In this document: one piece after another, positions 4,657 to 6,477 of the stretch
Layout of the letters: the number at the start of each line of letters is the position of its first letter
Position numbering within the stretch: position 1 is the first letter of the stretch
Source of the DNA: Susulua sp964590995
Lineage (GTDB): Bacteria; Omnitrophota; Gorgyraeia; Duberdicusellales; 4484-171
Assembly: GCA_964590995.1 (NCBI GenBank)
Contig: CAZPYY010000056.1
Coordinates: forward strand, 1 to 6,477
Length of the DNA: 6,477 nt
Direction of reading: 5' to 3'
Position numbers and translations under genes: made by a program
Notes under the pieces: model-generated
The model's input: the letters and a program-made list of their open reading frames with translations, nothing else
Databases searched by the model: none
What the model was told of the DNA's origin: nothing

Positions 4657-6477
4657 TTATTTACTATCTTCTTCCTTATATTCGGCGTCAACAACTTCGT
4701 CATCTCCGGGCTTCTTTTCTCCTCCTTCTGACTGCTTGGCCCCAGCTCCCGAACCTTGCCCTCCGGCACCGTCTCCTTGATCTTTAGCCTGAGCGCTGGC
4801 CTTATAAATCTGCTCAGCCAGCTTATGCGAAGCCTGGGTAAGCTCATCCAATGCTTTTTGAATCTCTTCCTTACCTGGATCTGATTTTTTAAGTATTTCT
4901 TTTAAAGCATCCAACTTCTCTTGGATTTTCTTCTTCTCATCGTCTGACACCTTATCTCCAAAATCTTTTAAGGATTTCTCGGTAGCATAGACTGCCGTAT
5001 CGGCTTTGTTCTTCAACTCAACCGATTCTTTTTTCTTCTTATCTTCTTCGGCAAAATTTTCAGCCTCTTTAACCATCTTCTCAATCTCTTCTTCGGATAA
5101 TTTATCAGGTGCGGTTATCCGTATCGATTGTTCTTTTCCGGTTCCCTTATCTTTAGCGTGTACATGGACTATTCCGTTAGCATCGATATCAAAGGTAACT
5201 TCAATCTGGGGCAGGCCGCGAGGAGCTGCTGGTATACCGACTAAATCAAATCTCCCCAACTCAGTATTATCAGCTGCCATTTGCCTCTCTCCTTGCAATA
5301 CTCTAATTGTTACTGCCGGTTGGTTATCTTCTGCGGTTGAGAAAACCTGGCTCTTCTTGGTAGGAATAGTAGTATTCCTGTCAATGAGCTTGGTAAATAC
5401 TCCGCCGAGAGTCTCAATGCCTAATGAAAGAGGCGTAACATCAAGGAGAAGAACGTCCTTGGTATCTCCGGTAATTATCGATGCCTGAACCGCCGCGCCC
5501 ATCGAAACACACTCCATCGGGTCTATACCGCGCTCGATCTTCTTGCCAACATAATCCTCGACAAACTTCTGGACAATCGGCATCCTGGTAGGCCCACCGA
5601 CCATGATAACCTTATCGATGCCAGAGGCTGAAAGCTTAGCATCGCTAATTGCACTCTCCATCGGAGACTTACACTTGCTAACTATCGGCGTTACTAATTC
5701 TTCTACCTTAGCCCGATTTATTGACATAGTAAGATGTTTAGGCCCGCCGGAATCAGCAGTTATAAAAGGTAAGTTAATATCTGTGGTCAGGGTGCTGGAA
5801 AGTTCGATTTTTGCCTTCTCTGCTGCCTCACGCAATCTCTGCATTGCCATCTTATCATTTCTTAGATCTATTCCGGTTTGCTTCTTAAAATCATCGGCTA
5901 TGTAGTTGATTAAAGCATTATCCATGTCAGTTCCGCCAAGATGGGTATCACCATGAGTTGCGAGAACTTTAAAACCGCCTTCAGCCCACATCTCCATTAT
6001 GGTAACGTCCAAGGTACCGCCGCCAAAGTCAAATACCATAATTTTCAGCTCTTTACCTACTTTATTCAACCCGTAAGCCAGACAGGCTGCTGTAGGTTCA
6101 TTGATAATTCTAAGGACATTAAAACCGGCAATTGTGCCGGCATCCTTTGTTGCCTGCCTTTGATTATCGTTAAAGTAAGCCGGTACAGTAATTACTGCTT
6201 CCTTTACTGTGTCGCCAAGATAACTCTGGGCATCGGCTTTTATCTTCTGTAAGATAAATGCCGAGATTTGCTGAGGCGTATATTCATTCCCGTAAACATT
6301 AAATTTAAAATCTGTTCCGATCTTTCTTTTGGCAGCCAGGACAGTGCCTTCGGGATTAACTGCAGCTTGTCTTTTTGCTGGTTCACCGACTAACCTTTGG
6401 CCGTCTTTCGTAAAAGCAACTACTGACGGAAAGGCTTTACCGCTGGCAACCCCGGCACCTTCAGCCGAAGGTATAAT
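4657..6477 (-). CDS. dnaK: Chaperone protein DnaK (Hsp70); N-terminus beyond window edge
   Basis: DnaK is the cytoplasmic ATP-dependent chaperone that binds unfolded segments and works with DnaJ and GrpE. The frame is open to the window edge, giving 606 residues; the first visible ones, IIPSAEGAG, correspond to about residue 25-30 of the family, so the GIDLGTT phosphate loop is just outside. Visible are VITVPAYFNDNQRQAT, NEPTAACLAYG, the second Hsp70 signature VFDFGGGTLDVTIM, the third signature VIMVGGPTRMPIVQ, the interdomain linker VLLLDV, and the substrate-binding domain (TPLSLGIETLGG onward). The charged helical lid is followed by a Gly-rich tail ending in DDEVVDAEYKEEDSK. A methionine at 6069 is internal, since conserved sequence continues upstream of it. 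It is followed by a 7-bp-repeat hairpin and then dnaJ. Any heat-shock control site would lie outside the window. Confidence 0.98.
   Translation of the reverse strand: MIPSAEGAGVASGKAFPSVVAFTKDGQRLVGEPAKRQAAVNPEGTVLAAKRKIGTDFKFNVYGNEYTPQQISAFILQKIKADAQSYLGDTVKEAVITVPAYFNDNQRQATKDAGTIAGFNVLRIINEPTAACLAYGLNKVGKELKIMVFDFGGGTLDVTIMEMWAEGGFKVLATHGDTHLGGTDMDNALINYIADDFKKQTGIDLRNDKMAMQRLREAAEKAKIELSSTLTTDINLPFITADSGGPKHLTMSINRAKVEELVTPIVSKCKSPMESAISDAKLSASGIDKVIMVGGPTRMPIVQKFVEDYVGKKIERGIDPMECVSMGAAVQASIITGDTKDVLLLDVTPLSLGIETLGGVFTKLIDRNTTIPTKKSQVFSTAEDNQPAVTIRVLQGERQMAADNTELGRFDLVGIPAAPRGLPQIEVTFDIDANGIVHVHAKDKGTGKEQSIRITAPDKLSEEEIEKMVKEAENFAEEDKKKKESVELKNKADTAVYATEKSLKDFGDKVSDDEKKKIQEKLDALKEILKKSDPGKEEIQKALDELTQASHKLAEQIYKASAQAKDQGDGAGGQGSGAGAKQSEGGEKKPGDDEVVDAEYKEEDSK

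Noticed and set aside
5006..5488. 160-residue open frame on the plus strand, antisense to dnaK, together with smaller ones at 207-410, 2560-2817, 3888-4097, 5603-5905 and 5941-6252.
   Set aside because: All are opposite to well-conserved coding sequence and show no recognisable domain or start context.
4657..6069. Methionine at 6069 as the start of DnaK.
   Set aside because: Conserved Hsp70 sequence continues in frame upstream of it to the window edge, including VPAYFND and NEPTAA.

Overview
The window is one gene-dense stretch of a bacterial chromosome with every supported gene on the minus strand. Read in transcription order from the right edge, it holds dnaK (N-terminus cut off by the edge), dnaJ (broken by one frame change), a FmdB-type zinc-ribbon gene, a DUF1015 gene, accD, and a MalK/UgpC-type ABC ATPase gene whose last few codons run off the left edge. 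Gaps are short (2 to 33 nt) except for 102 nt between dnaK and dnaJ. No stretch of 300 bases lacks a gene. There are no RNA genes, insertion sequences or CRISPR arrays. The open frames on the plus strand are shadows of these genes.

Organism: the sequence is moderately AT-rich, with ordinary bacterial Hsp70/Hsp40 and a bacterial acetyl-CoA carboxylase beta subunit. Only fmdB has a clear Shine-Dalgarno-like sequence. This looks like an uncultivated bacterium, perhaps of an Omnitrophota-like lineage, but that placement is a low-confidence impression and not something the sequence proves.

Right part (3464-6477): DnaK and DnaJ form the classic chaperone pair. The gap between them is filled by an unusual element: two arrays of five 7-bp repeats in opposite orientation that fold into one long hairpin. 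In the dnaK-dnaJ transcript it has 30 of 32 positions paired (26 Watson-Crick, 4 G-U) around a 9-nt loop. The dnaJ reading frame breaks between the J domain and the G/F region, best explained by a small deletion of about 13 nt or an assembly error.

Middle (1109-3449): fmdB, DUF1015 and accD follow dnaJ with gaps of 14, 2 and 11 nt, so they are probably co-transcribed. AccD is the carboxyltransferase beta subunit that starts fatty acid synthesis. The roles of the FmdB-like and DUF1015 proteins are not established.

Left part (1-1112): the sugar-type ABC ATPase has its own near-consensus promoter, TTGACA-N17-TACAAT, whose -35 box contains the accD stop codon. The predicted transcription start lies 0-2 nt before the ATG, so the mRNA should be leaderless or nearly so.

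The window is mostly conserved housekeeping sequence. The observations most worth following are the heptad-repeat hairpin, the split dnaJ and the leaderless promoter. I found no new multi-gene system.
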